Source of the DNA: DATFVA01 sp963774455
GTDB taxonomy: Bacteria; Bacteroidota; Ignavibacteria; Ignavibacteriales; Ignavibacteriaceae
NCBI GenBank assembly: GCA_963774455.1
Contig: CAVZFD010000003.1
Span: 372,001 to 436,000, forward strand
Direction of reading: 5' to 3'
DNA length: 64,000 bases
A model generated the notes under the pieces. That model saw only the letters and a list, made by a program, of their open reading frames with translations, was not told the origin of the DNA and ran no database searches. Within the stretch, counting starts at the first letter, position 1, and every line of letters starts with the position of its first letter. This document shows, piece after piece, positions 52,169 through 62,393 of the stretch. Position numbers and translations under genes: made by a program.

Positions 52169-53360
52169 TTACTTCATCAACATCATCTTCTTTGTCTGTA
52201 CAAAACTGCCTGACTGAATCCTGTAGGTATAAACACCGCTCGGCAGATTTGAAGCATTGAAGTTCACTTTATATGAACCCGGTTCTTTAACTTCGTTTAC
52301 AAGTTCGGCAATCTCACGACCCAATAGGTCATAAACTACCACGCTTACATTTGCGCGCTGGCCGACTGAATACCCAATCTGTGTTGTTGGGTTAAAAGGA
52401 TTTGGATAATTCTGATCGAGGGCAAAATCAACGACTGTATTAATAACTATAGACAATTCAGAAGAAGCATGTGTAGATCCATCCAGATCTACCTGGTTCA
52501 GCCTGTAAAAGTAAGTACCGGACGCAAGCCCTGCATCCGTAAATGAATATGTCTGCGGCTGAGTTGTTGTCCCTGAACCTTTTACAAAACCGATTGTCTG
52601 CCATTCACTGGAAGTCATACGCTGAACTTCGAAACCGCTGTTATTTGTCTCCGTTGCAGTTCTCCAGTTCAGATTCACATTATTATCTTTTACATTGAAT
52701 GTAAAGGAAGTCATTTCAACAGGAACAACATCATCGGTTACAACTATTTGGTAGTATGCTACGCCCGTGCCTTCCAGTCCGGTTGAAGTTTGAGTTGCAG
52801 GAGCAGGAACCGAATAAACCGGCGCCCAATCCCAGCCGACTCCTCCTACCAGTTCACCGAATGAACAGGGAATAGGATAAGGAGAAATTGCCTGCTGGTT
52901 GTAGTAATTAGCATTAACATCCCACTGAGGATAGATAAGGTAGTACATTCCAGCCTGAAGATCATAATCCATTGCACCTGAACTATACCAGCCTTCGCCC
53001 GGTCCCCCGGTAACATCTATAGAGCTTACAAGGTTGTAAGTTCCGGCAAAGGATGATCCTTCATAAACTAAAAACTGAATGCTTGCAGCAGCTGTAGGAT
53101 TCAGGTACGACCTAGTTTCTACAAGTTTCTTCGCTGTAGTACAAAGGAAAACATTTCCGCGTCTCCTGACTCCTGCGGGCCCGAAAACAAATGCGTTCGA
53201 ACCAAATGTTTCCTCAATAGGTGTTTCTACGATAGGATTGGGATTAGGATTAACCTGGTACGTAGCATATTTATCCAGCTGCTCCGGCTGGGATGACTGA
53301 CTGTATAGAGATGTAAAACAGATCAGTACCAAAAAAGAATGTAGCAGTTCTGATGCGCAT
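52169..53360 (-). CDS. T9SS-exported protein; signal peptide interrupted by a homopolymer frameshift
   Basis: The body (52169-53332, 387 residues from a TTG) contains LVYEGSSFAGTYNLVSSIDV and a beta-rich middle. It ends with a linker domain typical of these cargo proteins (VPVEMTSFTFNVKDNNVNLN, NSGFEVQRM) and the T9SS tail YPNPFNPTTQIGYSVGQ to GVYTYRIQSGSF. A strong ribosome binding site (CCGGAGGTCTC) precedes an ATG at 53360 that is one base out of frame. Deleting one base from the six-A run at 53331-53336 joins them into MRIRTATFFLVLICFTSLYS, a perfect signal peptide. I therefore annotate to 53360 and flag an indel, either a sequencing error or a true mutation. Function beyond export is unknown. 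Confidence 0.7.
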
Positions 53361-53560
53361 GAGACCTCCGGTTTGATGATTGAAGAATAAATTAATTAGA
53401 ATTAATTACTTATTTCATTTTAATGTTCAAACCAATGCCGAAACATCTCAGAATATTTGTATCTAAAGGTCGATGAATCTGTGGAGTGATAATAATCAAA
53501 AAAAATAAATAGTGCAAGAAAAAATCTCTTTAAAGTCAACAAAAACTGTTTCCCGGGCAA

Positions 53561-53595
53561 AAAAAATCCCGGTCAGGCATCAGCCCGCCGGGATA
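53561..53595 (-). terminator. Rho-independent terminator of the 53615 gene
   Basis: ATCCCGG (53567-53573) pairs with CCGGGAT (53589-53595). On the minus strand the hairpin is followed by a T run (plus-strand A run ending at 53567). It lies 20 bp past the stop of the minus-strand gene. Confidence 0.85.
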
Positions 53596-53614
53596 AATGA
53601 AACAACGGAAATGT

Positions 53615-55678
53615 TTATTTCAGAACGATCATCTTCTTCGTGCTGATGAAACTGCCCGATTTAAGTTTGTAGAAGTATACGCCTGAAGACAGGGCGGATG
53701 CATTGAATTCAACCTGGTAAGTACCGGCCTGTTTTTCCTGGTTAACCAGTTCCGCTACCTCCTTGCCAAGTATATCATAAATTTTCAAACTCGTATACGA
53801 ATTTTCAGGTATCGAATATTTAATCCTGGTAGTCGGGTTAAACGGGTTTGGATAATTCTGTTCAAGAGCATAGGTCTTCGGTTGAACTTCGTTATTTCCC
53901 TCAGTTCCGACTACAACGTTCTCCATAAGCCATCTGATACTTCGTGCGGTAACGCTGTCGCGTACATTAGCAGGCATTTGCTCAAGCCCTACAGAAGAAT
54001 ACACAACGCGGTATCCTGTTGGATCAGCTTTCAATCCTACGATAATTGACCCTGAAGTTCCAACTTGTAGAAAAGGGGTCGCATCAGCATCGTGAGCGCT
54101 GATCTGATCATGTGATCTGGTGTGAACTGTACTATACAAAACGAATGAAAGTCCGTCGCCAATCGGATCACCTGAAATTCCATTTATAATGAAACCATTT
54201 GCTGTATCCTTTACAAAATCAGCGTGCAGGTAATTTTGATAAAAATCCTGTGCAAACTGACTTTGGCCGGTAGGTTTGAAAATATCACTTCCTATGTCTT
54301 GTCCGCTGATTAAAAGATTTCCTCCAGCATCAAGGTAAGATTGAAGTGCATCAACATCCTGCTGGTAGAATACAGGTTTTGTTGTGCCGGCTGTCCATAT
54401 TACAGTGTAGAAATGGGAAAGATCTGCACTTGGACTCACAAGTGAATTTCTGGAAACTATTCCATAACTTCCGGTGTACACTCTTTGAACCGAACTATCA
54501 ACGTAAGCTTCATATTCGCTTTCGTTGGCATTTATAACAAGCACGTTTACACCTGTTGTTGTAACATTCCTTAATTCAACTGAGCCGTGATTTGGAGGAG
54601 AGATCCTGGACGCGTAATTAAGCTGAGTTACTCCGTATCCGTTTATTCCGGACGGATTAACGTGAACAGTCACAACAGTTGAATCACCTGAAGCAACCTC
54701 AACTGAGTCAGTCTGACCCATAGGGTATGTACCATTCTCATCTGTGTATTCGAGGTTCCAGCCGGAGGGACCGTTGAAAGAAAGATCGAGATCATATATG
54801 TCATTCTGTACTCCGATATTATGAATGACAACATTAAAATCTGCTACAGTGCTGTTATCAGCTATTACGTCAGAACTTGTCTGGCTTGCTGTAGAAACAT
54901 AATCCGGAGGGATGAGGGTATATTTCTCTGTCTGCTGAACTTCTGCAAGATACATTGGTGAATTTTGTTTATAAACGAAGACTACAAGGTGACATTTTTC
55001 CGCATCATATGATGTGGGAACTGTATAAGAGACGCTTTTTGAGATCATTTCTCCGGTATTCCAGGCTGAACCAGTATTAACATCTTCTCCGGCAGCCCCA
55101 TTGATCATTGCCCGTACAACCCAGTAATGGACCCAGTTTGCTCCTCCTCCTACGCAATTACCGTTATTTACCTGGTTATAGATCAGACTGTCTTCCGTCA
55201 GAACTATGTTATATTTAAACTGGCCTGTGAGATCTTCCAGCGCTGTCATATCAACTGTGGCTTCCAGCTGACCCGTAGTTTGGTCAAAAGTTCTCTGTAT
55301 GTCAATGGATACAGTTGCCATTTCACCAGCCTGGGCTGCTACTTTTTGTGTCCACGTATTGTAATCTCCAAGCGCACTCATCCTGTTCACAGTAGCTGTA
55401 GGATATCCAGTAAAACCCATCAGACCTATAATATTATTTCCCGGAAAACTCGCATAAGGATCTTGACCGACTGGTCCATGGTAAGCCAGCGGAATAAGGT
55501 TTGGATTCGTTAACAACAAATCTTCTATTGTTACATCCCCGCAGGGACACCACTGACACCAGGTACCTGTACAAAACTCAATTAAAGGATTTTTCTGCTG
55601 TGCATATAAATCTGATAACTTTACGATCGGGGAAAGGAGAGTCATCAGGGAAAGAATGAATAGTAACTTTTTCATCAT
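53615..55678 (-). CDS. Omp28-like thioredoxin-fold exoprotein with T9SS tail
   Basis: I start at the tandem ATGATG (55678/55675) after GAGGTAGT; the product then begins MMKKLLFILSLMTLLSPIVK, a signal peptide. The mature N-terminus LIEFCTGTWCQWCPCGDVTI is the Cys-rich Omp28/thioredoxin-like motif, followed by MGFTGYPTATVNRM with the cis-Pro-like GYP. A middle region resembles a PKD/Ig-type and a GATase-like or ThuA-like fold (YVDSSVQRVYTGSYGIVSRN, SYLDAGGNLLISGQDIGSD). The tail YPNPFNPTTRIKYSIPE to GVYFYKLKSGSF is a T9SS domain. It is probably surface attached; the redox role is only suggested by the CxxC-type motifs. Confidence 0.75.
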   Translation of the reverse strand: MMKKLLFILSLMTLLSPIVKLSDLYAQQKNPLIEFCTGTWCQWCPCGDVTIEDLLLTNPNLIPLAYHGPVGQDPYASFPGNNIIGLMGFTGYPTATVNRMSALGDYNTWTQKVAAQAGEMATVSIDIQRTFDQTTGQLEATVDMTALEDLTGQFKYNIVLTEDSLIYNQVNNGNCVGGGANWVHYWVVRAMINGAAGEDVNTGSAWNTGEMISKSVSYTVPTSYDAEKCHLVVFVYKQNSPMYLAEVQQTEKYTLIPPDYVSTASQTSSDVIADNSTVADFNVVIHNIGVQNDIYDLDLSFNGPSGWNLEYTDENGTYPMGQTDSVEVASGDSTVVTVHVNPSGINGYGVTQLNYASRISPPNHGSVELRNVTTTGVNVLVINANESEYEAYVDSSVQRVYTGSYGIVSRNSLVSPSADLSHFYTVIWTAGTTKPVFYQQDVDALQSYLDAGGNLLISGQDIGSDIFKPTGQSQFAQDFYQNYLHADFVKDTANGFIINGISGDPIGDGLSFVLYSTVHTRSHDQISAHDADATPFLQVGTSGSIIVGLKADPTGYRVVYSSVGLEQMPANVRDSVTARSIRWLMENVVVGTEGNNEVQPKTYALEQNYPNPFNPTTRIKYSIPENSYTSLKIYDILGKEVAELVNQEKQAGTYQVEFNASALSSGVYFYKLKSGSFISTKKMIVLK

Positions 55679-55817
55679 ACTACCTCGCTGGATTATTAAA
55701 ATACATTGATTGTCATCTTTATGTGATAATCTTAATATAATGAAATATTGATTAATACTCATCAACTTTTTAATTATACCAGTTGTAGGAAAAGTTTGGT
55801 GGCTTAAGCTAAGGAGA

Positions 55818-55851
55818 GCGCCCGGCGGGCTATGATTTTTTCACCGGGCGC
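55818..55851. terminator. Inverted repeat downstream of the DUF2202 gene
   Basis: GCGCCCGG (55818-55825) pairs with CCGGGCGC (55844-55851), 9 bp beyond the DUF2202 stop. The 18-nt loop contains a T run (TTTTTT) on the plus strand and no clear T run follows the stem on the minus strand. It may be a weak terminator or an mRNA-stabilising hairpin. Confidence 0.5.
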
Positions 55852-55859
55852 ACTTACCA

Positions 55860-56441
55860 TTAATAAGAAGAAGGGGTTATATGAATCAGGAAAGCATTGT
55901 AGTGTTTTTCAGAAGCAGCTTTAAGTTTTGTGTATACCTGGATCAAGTCGGTATTATCTACAAAATCCAGCTGGTTTTCCAGTGCTGCAATTTCCTGCTG
56001 CTCAATTGTCTGTCCCGCAAGGAATGCTTCCGGAACTGAGATCTGGCCCTGCGCAGTAAAATCATCAAACATCTGCTGGAAGACGGGGTTCGAGAATACC
56101 CCAATCTCATCACTCACTATCGGATCTTCAAGCGAATATCTGTCAATCAATCTTTTTACAGCATCCATATGTTTTTGTTCGGCAGCCGCTATGTTTTCAA
56201 ATATACTGAGATCCCAGGTCTGTCCCAGTACGGTATAAACATCTCTCGCTACTTTTTCTTCCTGCCTCATCAGTATGATGCCTTCAGCTTCTTCAGGAGA
56301 GAGCTCTCCCGGCACCACTAAATTATCTTTCGAAACGGAACTGATATCAGGCGGGGTTATACTTCCTGTAAATTCATCACTGCACGATGATAACATAAGT
56401 GCAATGACTAATAGAGAAACTGATTTCATTAGGTGGTTCAT
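55860..56441 (-). CDS. DUF2202 ferritin-like lipoprotein
   Basis: The ATG at 56441 gives a lipoprotein signal HLMKSVSLLVIALMLSSCSD (lipidated Cys about residue 20); the longer frame from 56543 has no such signal. The 193-residue protein carries the DUF2202 four-helix pattern: LSPEEAEGIILMRQEEKVAR, FENIAAAEQKHMDAVKRLID, QGQISVPEAFLAGQTIEQQE and TKLKAASEKHYNAFLIHI. The ExxH-type pairs (EQKHMD, EKHYN) are those of ferritin-like di-iron proteins. It is probably anchored in the periplasm or outer membrane. A metal or redox function is suggested by the fold; the reaction is not known. Confidence 0.85.
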   Translation of the reverse strand: MNHLMKSVSLLVIALMLSSCSDEFTGSITPPDISSVSKDNLVVPGELSPEEAEGIILMRQEEKVARDVYTVLGQTWDLSIFENIAAAEQKHMDAVKRLIDRYSLEDPIVSDEIGVFSNPVFQQMFDDFTAQGQISVPEAFLAGQTIEQQEIAALENQLDFVDNTDLIQVYTKLKAASEKHYNAFLIHITPSSY

Positions 56442-56641
56442 AGTTTTTCCCTTATAAAAATTGTTAAATAGGTCGTCAGGATCCGGAGATACAAAGGGTG
56501 TGCCCGTTTCAAAAACAGTAAAACCATCCCAAACCTGCATCATCTATAAGGTAATGGTCATTGGAATTCGACGATAATTATTTGAGTTCGACTAAACAGT
56601 CGTAATACTCTCTTGTCAGCGGTATTTGTTAATAAACGCTT

Positions 56642-57634
56642 CTAAACATTCACAGTTTTCATTGCCGTTTCCGGGTAGCGTAATCCGCTGGCTGCATTCA
56701 TAGAAAATATCTCCTCCAGCTGTCGCATCTCGTCAGCTGAGAGTTCGATGTCTGCTGCTTTGATGTTTTCCTGAATGTGTTTGATTTTTGTAGTTCCGGG
56801 AATGGGCACAATATCTTCACCCCTGCTGAGAACCCACGCAAGTGCAAGCTGGGCCGGCGTTATGCCCTTGCTCTTTGCAAGCTCCTTTACTTTATCAACA
56901 AGCTGCAGGTTTTTCTCAAAGTTTTCTCCCTGGAATCTGGGAGAGTTTTTTCTGAAATCATTTTCACTGAGATCTTCAGGACTCTTAAATCTTCCCGTTA
57001 AAAATCCTCGGCCAAGGGGACTATAAGCCACGAATCCTGTTCCCATTTCTTTCACGGTTTTAAGAATCTCAGCTTCGGGATCTCTCGTCCATAAAGAGTA
57101 TTCTGTCTGCAGGGCGGTTACCTGGTGTACTTTGTTCGCACGCCTGATCGTATCAGCTGATGCCTCTGACATCCCCAGGAACCTTACCTTTCCTTCCTTA
57201 ACCAGGTCGGCCATTGCTCCGATTGTTTCCTCTATTGGTGTATTCTTATCAACCCTGTGCTGATAATATAAATCAATATGATCTACTCCAAGCCTCGTTA
57301 ATGAAGCTTCGCAGGCAGACTTTACATATCCGGACTTTCCGTTTATGCCGCGGGATTTTTCATCTTCCCCGCGTACAATACCGAATTTCGTTGCAAGTAT
57401 TACATTTTCCCTGATGCCTTTTAAAGCCTTGCCCACCAGTATTTCATTCTTATACGGTCCGTACATATCGGCCGTATCAAAGAAATTGATTCCAAGGTCA
57501 AATGCCTTATGAATGGTTTTAATTGATTCGGCTTCATCTGCATTCCCGTAAAATTCGGACATTCCCATACAGCCGAGTCCTATTGCAGAGACTTCCGGTC
57601 CCTCTTTCCCTAATTTTCTTTTTTTCATTTGCAA
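56642..57634 (-). CDS. Aldo/keto reductase
   Basis: The 330-residue cytoplasmic NADPH-dependent reductase has the AKR tetrad context: Asp and Tyr in NFFDTADMYGPYKNE, Lys in VILATKFGIVRG and His in DLYYQHRVDKNTPIEE. The C-terminal cofactor motif VPIPGTTKIKHIQENIKAAD follows. It begins MQMKKRKLGKEGPEVSAIGL; a second ATG at 57628 is possible. It belongs to the general-stress type of AKR that reduces aldehydes and ketones; no substrate can be assigned. It is flanked by unrelated genes on the same strand with gaps over 90 bp, so it is probably monocistronic. Confidence 0.9.
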   Translation of the reverse strand: MQMKKRKLGKEGPEVSAIGLGCMGMSEFYGNADEAESIKTIHKAFDLGINFFDTADMYGPYKNEILVGKALKGIRENVILATKFGIVRGEDEKSRGINGKSGYVKSACEASLTRLGVDHIDLYYQHRVDKNTPIEETIGAMADLVKEGKVRFLGMSEASADTIRRANKVHQVTALQTEYSLWTRDPEAEILKTVKEMGTGFVAYSPLGRGFLTGRFKSPEDLSENDFRKNSPRFQGENFEKNLQLVDKVKELAKSKGITPAQLALAWVLSRGEDIVPIPGTTKIKHIQENIKAADIELSADEMRQLEEIFSMNAASGLRYPETAMKTVNV

Positions 57635-57757
57635 ACCTATTATAATTATTCCAATTTTTTTAGAACCAAAGGTGATGTTTGACCCGAACCGGCAAAGCGA
57701 AATTTCACCTCACCTTCATTGCATATTTAAAATTAAACCAGTTTCAGAACATATGCG

Positions 57758-58255
57758 TTAACTTTTAACACCTTCAAGTTCATCCTTAAGCATATTTATG
57801 ACCTTAAGCTCAACTGTACTCGGAGTTGTAAAAGTTTCGAGAGCTTTGATGATTTCATATTTATCATCATAATCTTCCCTCGTTTCCAGCCCTTTGAGTA
57901 CATGGTGCACACCTTCTTTAAGGTAGATCGAGTCTTTATTTGATATAAAAGCTTTAAGCAGAGGGTATACAGCTGCATGTCCCATATCAATTAATCCTTC
58001 TGCAGCCAACCATCTTACATCGAATTCTTCATCCTCAAGTGCATTTATGAGAATAGGAATTGAATCTGCTGTTCCGATCTCGCTTATTGCTTTTACTGCT
58101 TCCCACCTTGCCAGATGCTTCCGCGCTCCCAGCAGCTCCAGGAGATAGTCAAGTGCGGGATTACCCATTTTAACCAGTTCATAACGCGCCTTCTGCCTTA
58201 TAATACCGTTGGGATCCGACAGGTCCTCAATTAATTTTTCGATTGTCTTCGTCAT
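57758..58255 (-). CDS. HEAT-repeat protein
   Basis: The 165-residue soluble all-helical protein contains consecutive HEAT/PBS-lyase-type repeats: DPNGIIRQKARYELVKMG, KHLARWEAVKAISEIG, DEEFDVRWLAAEGLIDMG, then a more diverged fourth helix pair. Such repeats form a curved protein-binding scaffold. There is no signal peptide, so it is cytoplasmic. No catalytic residues are seen and the neighbours do not suggest a partner. The assignment to HEAT repeats is firm; the role is unknown. Confidence 0.8.
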   Translation of the reverse strand: MTKTIEKLIEDLSDPNGIIRQKARYELVKMGNPALDYLLELLGARKHLARWEAVKAISEIGTADSIPILINALEDEEFDVRWLAAEGLIDMGHAAVYPLLKAFISNKDSIYLKEGVHHVLKGLETREDYDDKYEIIKALETFTTPSTVELKVINMLKDELEGVKS

Positions 58256-58457
58256 TTTATAACACTCCGTAATTATTTACTTATTAGACTACTTACACCA
58301 TAGAAAGGTCCACAGTGGTGATACACATCAAGTAAACAAACCTTTAATTCGAAGCGATACACGGCAGTATACCCGTGGAAAATTATTCTTGCTTCTATTA
58401 AGGATTTTTATAAAGTTGGACAGACAATTTCATCTCATTTATATCTCTGGGGAGAAT

Positions 58458-61400
58458 ATGAATAAATTCTATTATTTGCGCTTAATCCTTCTTATATCTA
58501 TTACCGTTATTTTCACTTCCTTCGCACAGGTTAATAATTATAATGATGGTATTCAGTCCAATGTTATAAGTACCAGTCCCTCCTGTACAACTGTTGAATT
58601 CACACTGAATCATTACAACGAAAAAAATGTTGACGTAAACGGCACTTCAACCGTGCTCTATACTGTTCCCGGAAGCATCAGTCTGATGGATAAGGGCTTT
58701 CCGCAGCTGCCTGCACACAGGACAAGCATTATTATCCCCGACCTTGCAGGAATGAGCTACAGGATCATCTCGCAGGAATTTACTACAATTCAAACGCTTA
58801 AGGTTATGCCTTCAAAAGGGCATATTACCAGGAATATCGATCCTGAAGACATCCCCTATACATATGATGATATCTATAACCAGGATACATGGTACCCCGA
58901 AACTAATATTTTGCTCGATGATCCTTATGTGGTGAGGGACTTGCGGGGACAAACGATACAGTTCAACCCGATGCAGTATAATCCTGCCCAGGGTAAACTT
59001 AAGATTTGTACGAAAATTACCGTTGAGATATTCGAAGATCAATCAGTGCAAGTTATTAATCCTCTTGTAAGAACCAGGCCGTTTACCGGAGTTTCACGCG
59101 AGTTCACGGATATTTATAAGAGCCTATTTATTAATTATGGTTCCCCGGGATACGATTATATTCCCCTGGATGAAACAGGACGACTCCTTATCGTGTATCC
59201 CTCGGCATACGCCTCAAATATTACTCCTTTCTACGACTGGAAGATAGAGAAAGGAATTACGACTATTACAGCTGAGTATCCTGCTGAAACGGGTTCGGGA
59301 TCATCATCAATAAAGAGTTACATTCAGAATTTATATAACTCTCCCGAAGGATTGACTTTTATTATCCTGGTTGGGGAATCAGGCGAGATCCCTACGATGA
59401 GCGGAACGTATGAAGGGGCTCCGTCAGATCCCTGCTACGTTAAACTGGCTGGAAGCGATGCTTATCCAGATGCTTTTGTTTCCCGCATTTCTCCATCGTC
59501 TTCTGAGAACCTCGATTATATACTTTATAAACTTATTAAATATGAAAAGTACCCTGATACAGGTCCAGATGCCGGCTGGTATTTAAAAGGAACCGGCGTT
59601 GCAAGTAACGAAGACGGAGGAACAGGTACATATGACTGGGAGCGGATGAATCTGCTTAGAGATATGCTTATGAATAACCTGTTTTTTACAACTGTAGATC
59701 AGATTTACGATCCCGGTGCTACAGCTTCACAGGTTGCAGCTGCAATTAATGACGGCAGAAGTATAGTGAACTATATTGGCCATGGTTCCGGAACTTCCTG
59801 GAGCACCACAGGTTATAATATTTATGATATCGCTGCTCTTTCAAACGAATATAGAAATCCTTTCATACTGGATGTTGCCTGTGATAATGGCGATTTCACC
59901 ATGAATGAATGTATGGAAGAAGCCTGGGTACGGGAAGGGAGTCTTACCGATCCTAAAGGAGCTATCGGTGCTTTCGGTGCCTCAACTCTTGCCAGCTGGG
60001 TTCCACCCTGCGATATGCAGAACCACGCCATGTTCCTGCTTACAACCAGGACAAAACAAACCGTGGGAGGCGTCTGCTTCAACGGTATTATGTACGCAAT
60101 GGACCAGTGGGGAGGCAGCAGCGGTGAGGGTTTGAAGATGATGGAACAGTTTAATATTATGGGTGACTGCTCAATGATGCTTACTCTCGGTATGGAACCG
60201 GATTCTACAGCACCCGGTCAGATTACAGACCTTACAACTGTTGATCCAACTTCTAATTCTGTAACACTTAACTGGACAGCCCCGTATGATACTTCGTTCG
60301 GCGGCATCGTTAGTTACGATTTAAGATTTTCATCGGAGGTAATAGTTACAGAAGAAGATTACGGAAATGCAAATTCTATTCTTGTTCCCGGCGGTCCCGA
60401 TTCGACCGGCGTTGCTAAGAGTTATACTATTCGTAATCTTGATTTCTCAACTCCATATTACTTCGCAATTAAAGCATCGGACATCTGGGGAAATAAATCG
60501 ATTATGTCGAATGTGCCTGTTGAATCAACCTGGCAGGCTCCGCAGATATCTGTCGATCCCGATTCTATATATTGCCTGCTTACCCAGGGAACCAGTACAA
60601 GCGATTCGATAATGATCTCTAATGTAACTGTTGAAAATTCAACTCTGGATTATACGGTTGAACTTACGAACAATACATTTCCCGGCGATGTTGTCGCAAG
60701 GTTTATTCCTGTCAGAAACAAATCGTCCGTTGCAGGTACAAAAGATAATCCCGCGGAAATTAAGGGAATGAGTATCAGGGGATCCGGCGGCCCTGATTTA
60801 TTCGGATACGAGTGGATCGACAGCAACGACCCCCAGGGTCCGGAATATCAATGGAATGATATTTCGGTTACGGGAACAGAAGTAACAGGGTGGACTCCCA
60901 CAGGAACTTTCGATCCTCTTGATGAGGGTTTCGCAGGTCCTCTTCCCATAGGTTTCAATTTCAAATTCTACGGCGAATCTCAAACAGGCGTTTATGTTAG
61001 TTCAAACGGATTCATTTCCTTCGGTAACATAACAGAGGATACTTATACAAATGAGGGTATTCCTACCGTGGGAATGCCGGATAATATTATCTCTGCCTTC
61101 TGGGATGATCTTGACGGCAGCGGCCAGGGAACCGTCTACTATCAGCAGACTGCAGATAAACTGATTATCCAGTTTACAAACTGGCAGCGATATCCTTCAA
61201 CCGGCTCACTTACATATCAGGTTGTGCTGCAGTCGAATAACAAGATATATTTTTATTATAATAATATGGCTGCAACTCTGAACTCCGCTACAGTTGGGAT
61301 TGAAAATATGGATGGTTCAGACGGACTAGAAATCGCGTACGATGCATCATATGTTGAAGATGGTCTCGCTGTTATGTTCTCTGCCGAACCCGAGTGGCTT

Positions 61401-62168
61401 ATTGCAAATAACTTCTCCGGTACAATTTATAACGGCAGCTCTTATGCGCTGGTTCTTGATTTTATTTCAGAAGGACTTGAATTGGGTAATTACTCAATGG
61501 ATGTAGTCGTTACCAGCAATGATCCCGAAACTCCGCAAATAACAGTTCCTGTTACTATGCATCTTGGTGAAGTTCCTGTAGAACTGATTTCCTTCACCGC
61601 CGAGAGTAATCCGGATGCAGTAATCCTCAGATGGAACACTGCCACAGAAAAAAATAATATGGGATTCGACGTTGAGAGGAGTACAGTTAGGCCCGGTTCT
61701 TCAAATCCCGTCACCTGGAAGAAGATCGGTTTCGTTGAGGGAAATGGTACAACCACCGAACCAAAAATATATTCTTTCAAAGATGCCGGTGCGGATAACG
61801 GTCCGGTTATGTACAGGTTGAAACAGATTGACCTCAACGGTACGATCCGCTACTCAAAGCAGATTGAGATAGAAGTGAATAACCTCCCGACAGAATTCGC
61901 ATTATCTCAGAATTATCCTAATCCTTTTAATCCGTCTACCCAAATAAAGTATGATGTTCCAGTACAATCGCAGGTTACGCTGAATATTTACGACGCCCTG
62001 GGAAGACTTGTAAGATCGCTTTTATCTGAAGTTAAAGAACCGGGGAGGTATAATATAACCTGGAACGGAAGGAACAATTATAATCAGCCTGTATCCTCGG
62101 GATTTTACATTTACAGAATTAAAGCTGGAAATTTCTCAGCAGTCAGAAAAATGCTGATGCTGAAGTAG
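58458..62168 (+). CDS. C25 (gingipain-like) cysteine protease with T9SS tail
   Basis: The ATG at 58458 follows CTGGGGAGAAT and begins MNKFYYLRLILLISITVIFT, a signal peptide; the frame upstream lacks these features. The 1236-residue protein has an N-terminal propeptide-like region. The peptidase C25 domain (about 215-600) carries the catalytic His in NYIGHGSGTSW (about 441) and Cys in LDVACDNGDF (about 475). An FN3-type domain (PGQITDLTTVDPTSNSVTLN), a beta-sandwich with LPIGFNFKFYGES, a cargo linker (EVPVELISFTAESNPDAVIL) and the T9SS tail YPNPFNPSTQIKYDVPVQ to GFYIYRIKAGNF follow. Such enzymes are secreted endopeptidases used for protein degradation or maturation of other surface proteins. 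Specificity is not predictable. Confidence 0.85.
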   Translation: MNKFYYLRLILLISITVIFTSFAQVNNYNDGIQSNVISTSPSCTTVEFTLNHYNEKNVDVNGTSTVLYTVPGSISLMDKGFPQLPAHRTSIIIPDLAGMSYRIISQEFTTIQTLKVMPSKGHITRNIDPEDIPYTYDDIYNQDTWYPETNILLDDPYVVRDLRGQTIQFNPMQYNPAQGKLKICTKITVEIFEDQSVQVINPLVRTRPFTGVSREFTDIYKSLFINYGSPGYDYIPLDETGRLLIVYPSAYASNITPFYDWKIEKGITTITAEYPAETGSGSSSIKSYIQNLYNSPEGLTFIILVGESGEIPTMSGTYEGAPSDPCYVKLAGSDAYPDAFVSRISPSSSENLDYILYKLIKYEKYPDTGPDAGWYLKGTGVASNEDGGTGTYDWERMNLLRDMLMNNLFFTTVDQIYDPGATASQVAAAINDGRSIVNYIGHGSGTSWSTTGYNIYDIAALSNEYRNPFILDVACDNGDFTMNECMEEAWVREGSLTDPKGAIGAFGASTLASWVPPCDMQNHAMFLLTTRTKQTVGGVCFNGIMYAMDQWGGSSGEGLKMMEQFNIMGDCSMMLTLGMEPDSTAPGQITDLTTVDPTSNSVTLNWTAPYDTSFGGIVSYDLRFSSEVIVTEEDYGNANSILVPGGPDSTGVAKSYTIRNLDFSTPYYFAIKASDIWGNKSIMSNVPVESTWQAPQISVDPDSIYCLLTQGTSTSDSIMISNVTVENSTLDYTVELTNNTFPGDVVARFIPVRNKSSVAGTKDNPAEIKGMSIRGSGGPDLFGYEWIDSNDPQGPEYQWNDISVTGTEVTGWTPTGTFDPLDEGFAGPLPIGFNFKFYGESQTGVYVSSNGFISFGNITEDTYTNEGIPTVGMPDNIISAFWDDLDGSGQGTVYYQQTADKLIIQFTNWQRYPSTGSLTYQVVLQSNNKIYFYYNNMAATLNSATVGIENMDGSDGLEIAYDASYVEDGLAVMFSAEPEWLIANNFSGTIYNGSSYALVLDFISEGLELGNYSMDVVVTSNDPETPQITVPVTMHLGEVPVELISFTAESNPDAVILRWNTATEKNNMGFDVERSTVRPGSSNPVTWKKIGFVEGNGTTTEPKIYSFKDAGADNGPVMYRLKQIDLNGTIRYSKQIEIEVNNLPTEFALSQNYPNPFNPSTQIKYDVPVQSQVTLNIYDALGRLVRSLLSEVKEPGRYNITWNGRNNYNQPVSSGFYIYRIKAGNFSAVRKMLMLK

Positions 62169-62194
62169 CAAGACACCCTGATTCCCCAAATCCC

Positions 62195-62230
62195 ATGCCG
62201 GCAGATCTCCCCGCTGCCGGCATTTTTTAT
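62195..62230 (+). terminator. Rho-independent terminator after the C25 protease gene
   Basis: ATGCCGGCAG (62195-62204) pairs perfectly with CTGCCGGCAT (62214-62223) around a 9-nt loop, followed by six T (62223-62228). It lies 26 bp after the stop. Confidence 0.9.
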
Positions 62231-62393
62231 GGAATTATGCACCGTTTATCATTTTAATGTAGAATAAGTAGTCCGGGTTTGTTAATTTGAGGCCGGAAAA
62301 TGGGGAATGTTGAATTCAGTTAAAATACACGTTGACAAGTAATTTCATACAAATAACAAATCAAATTATCCATTCACTATTCTGTAAAATATT

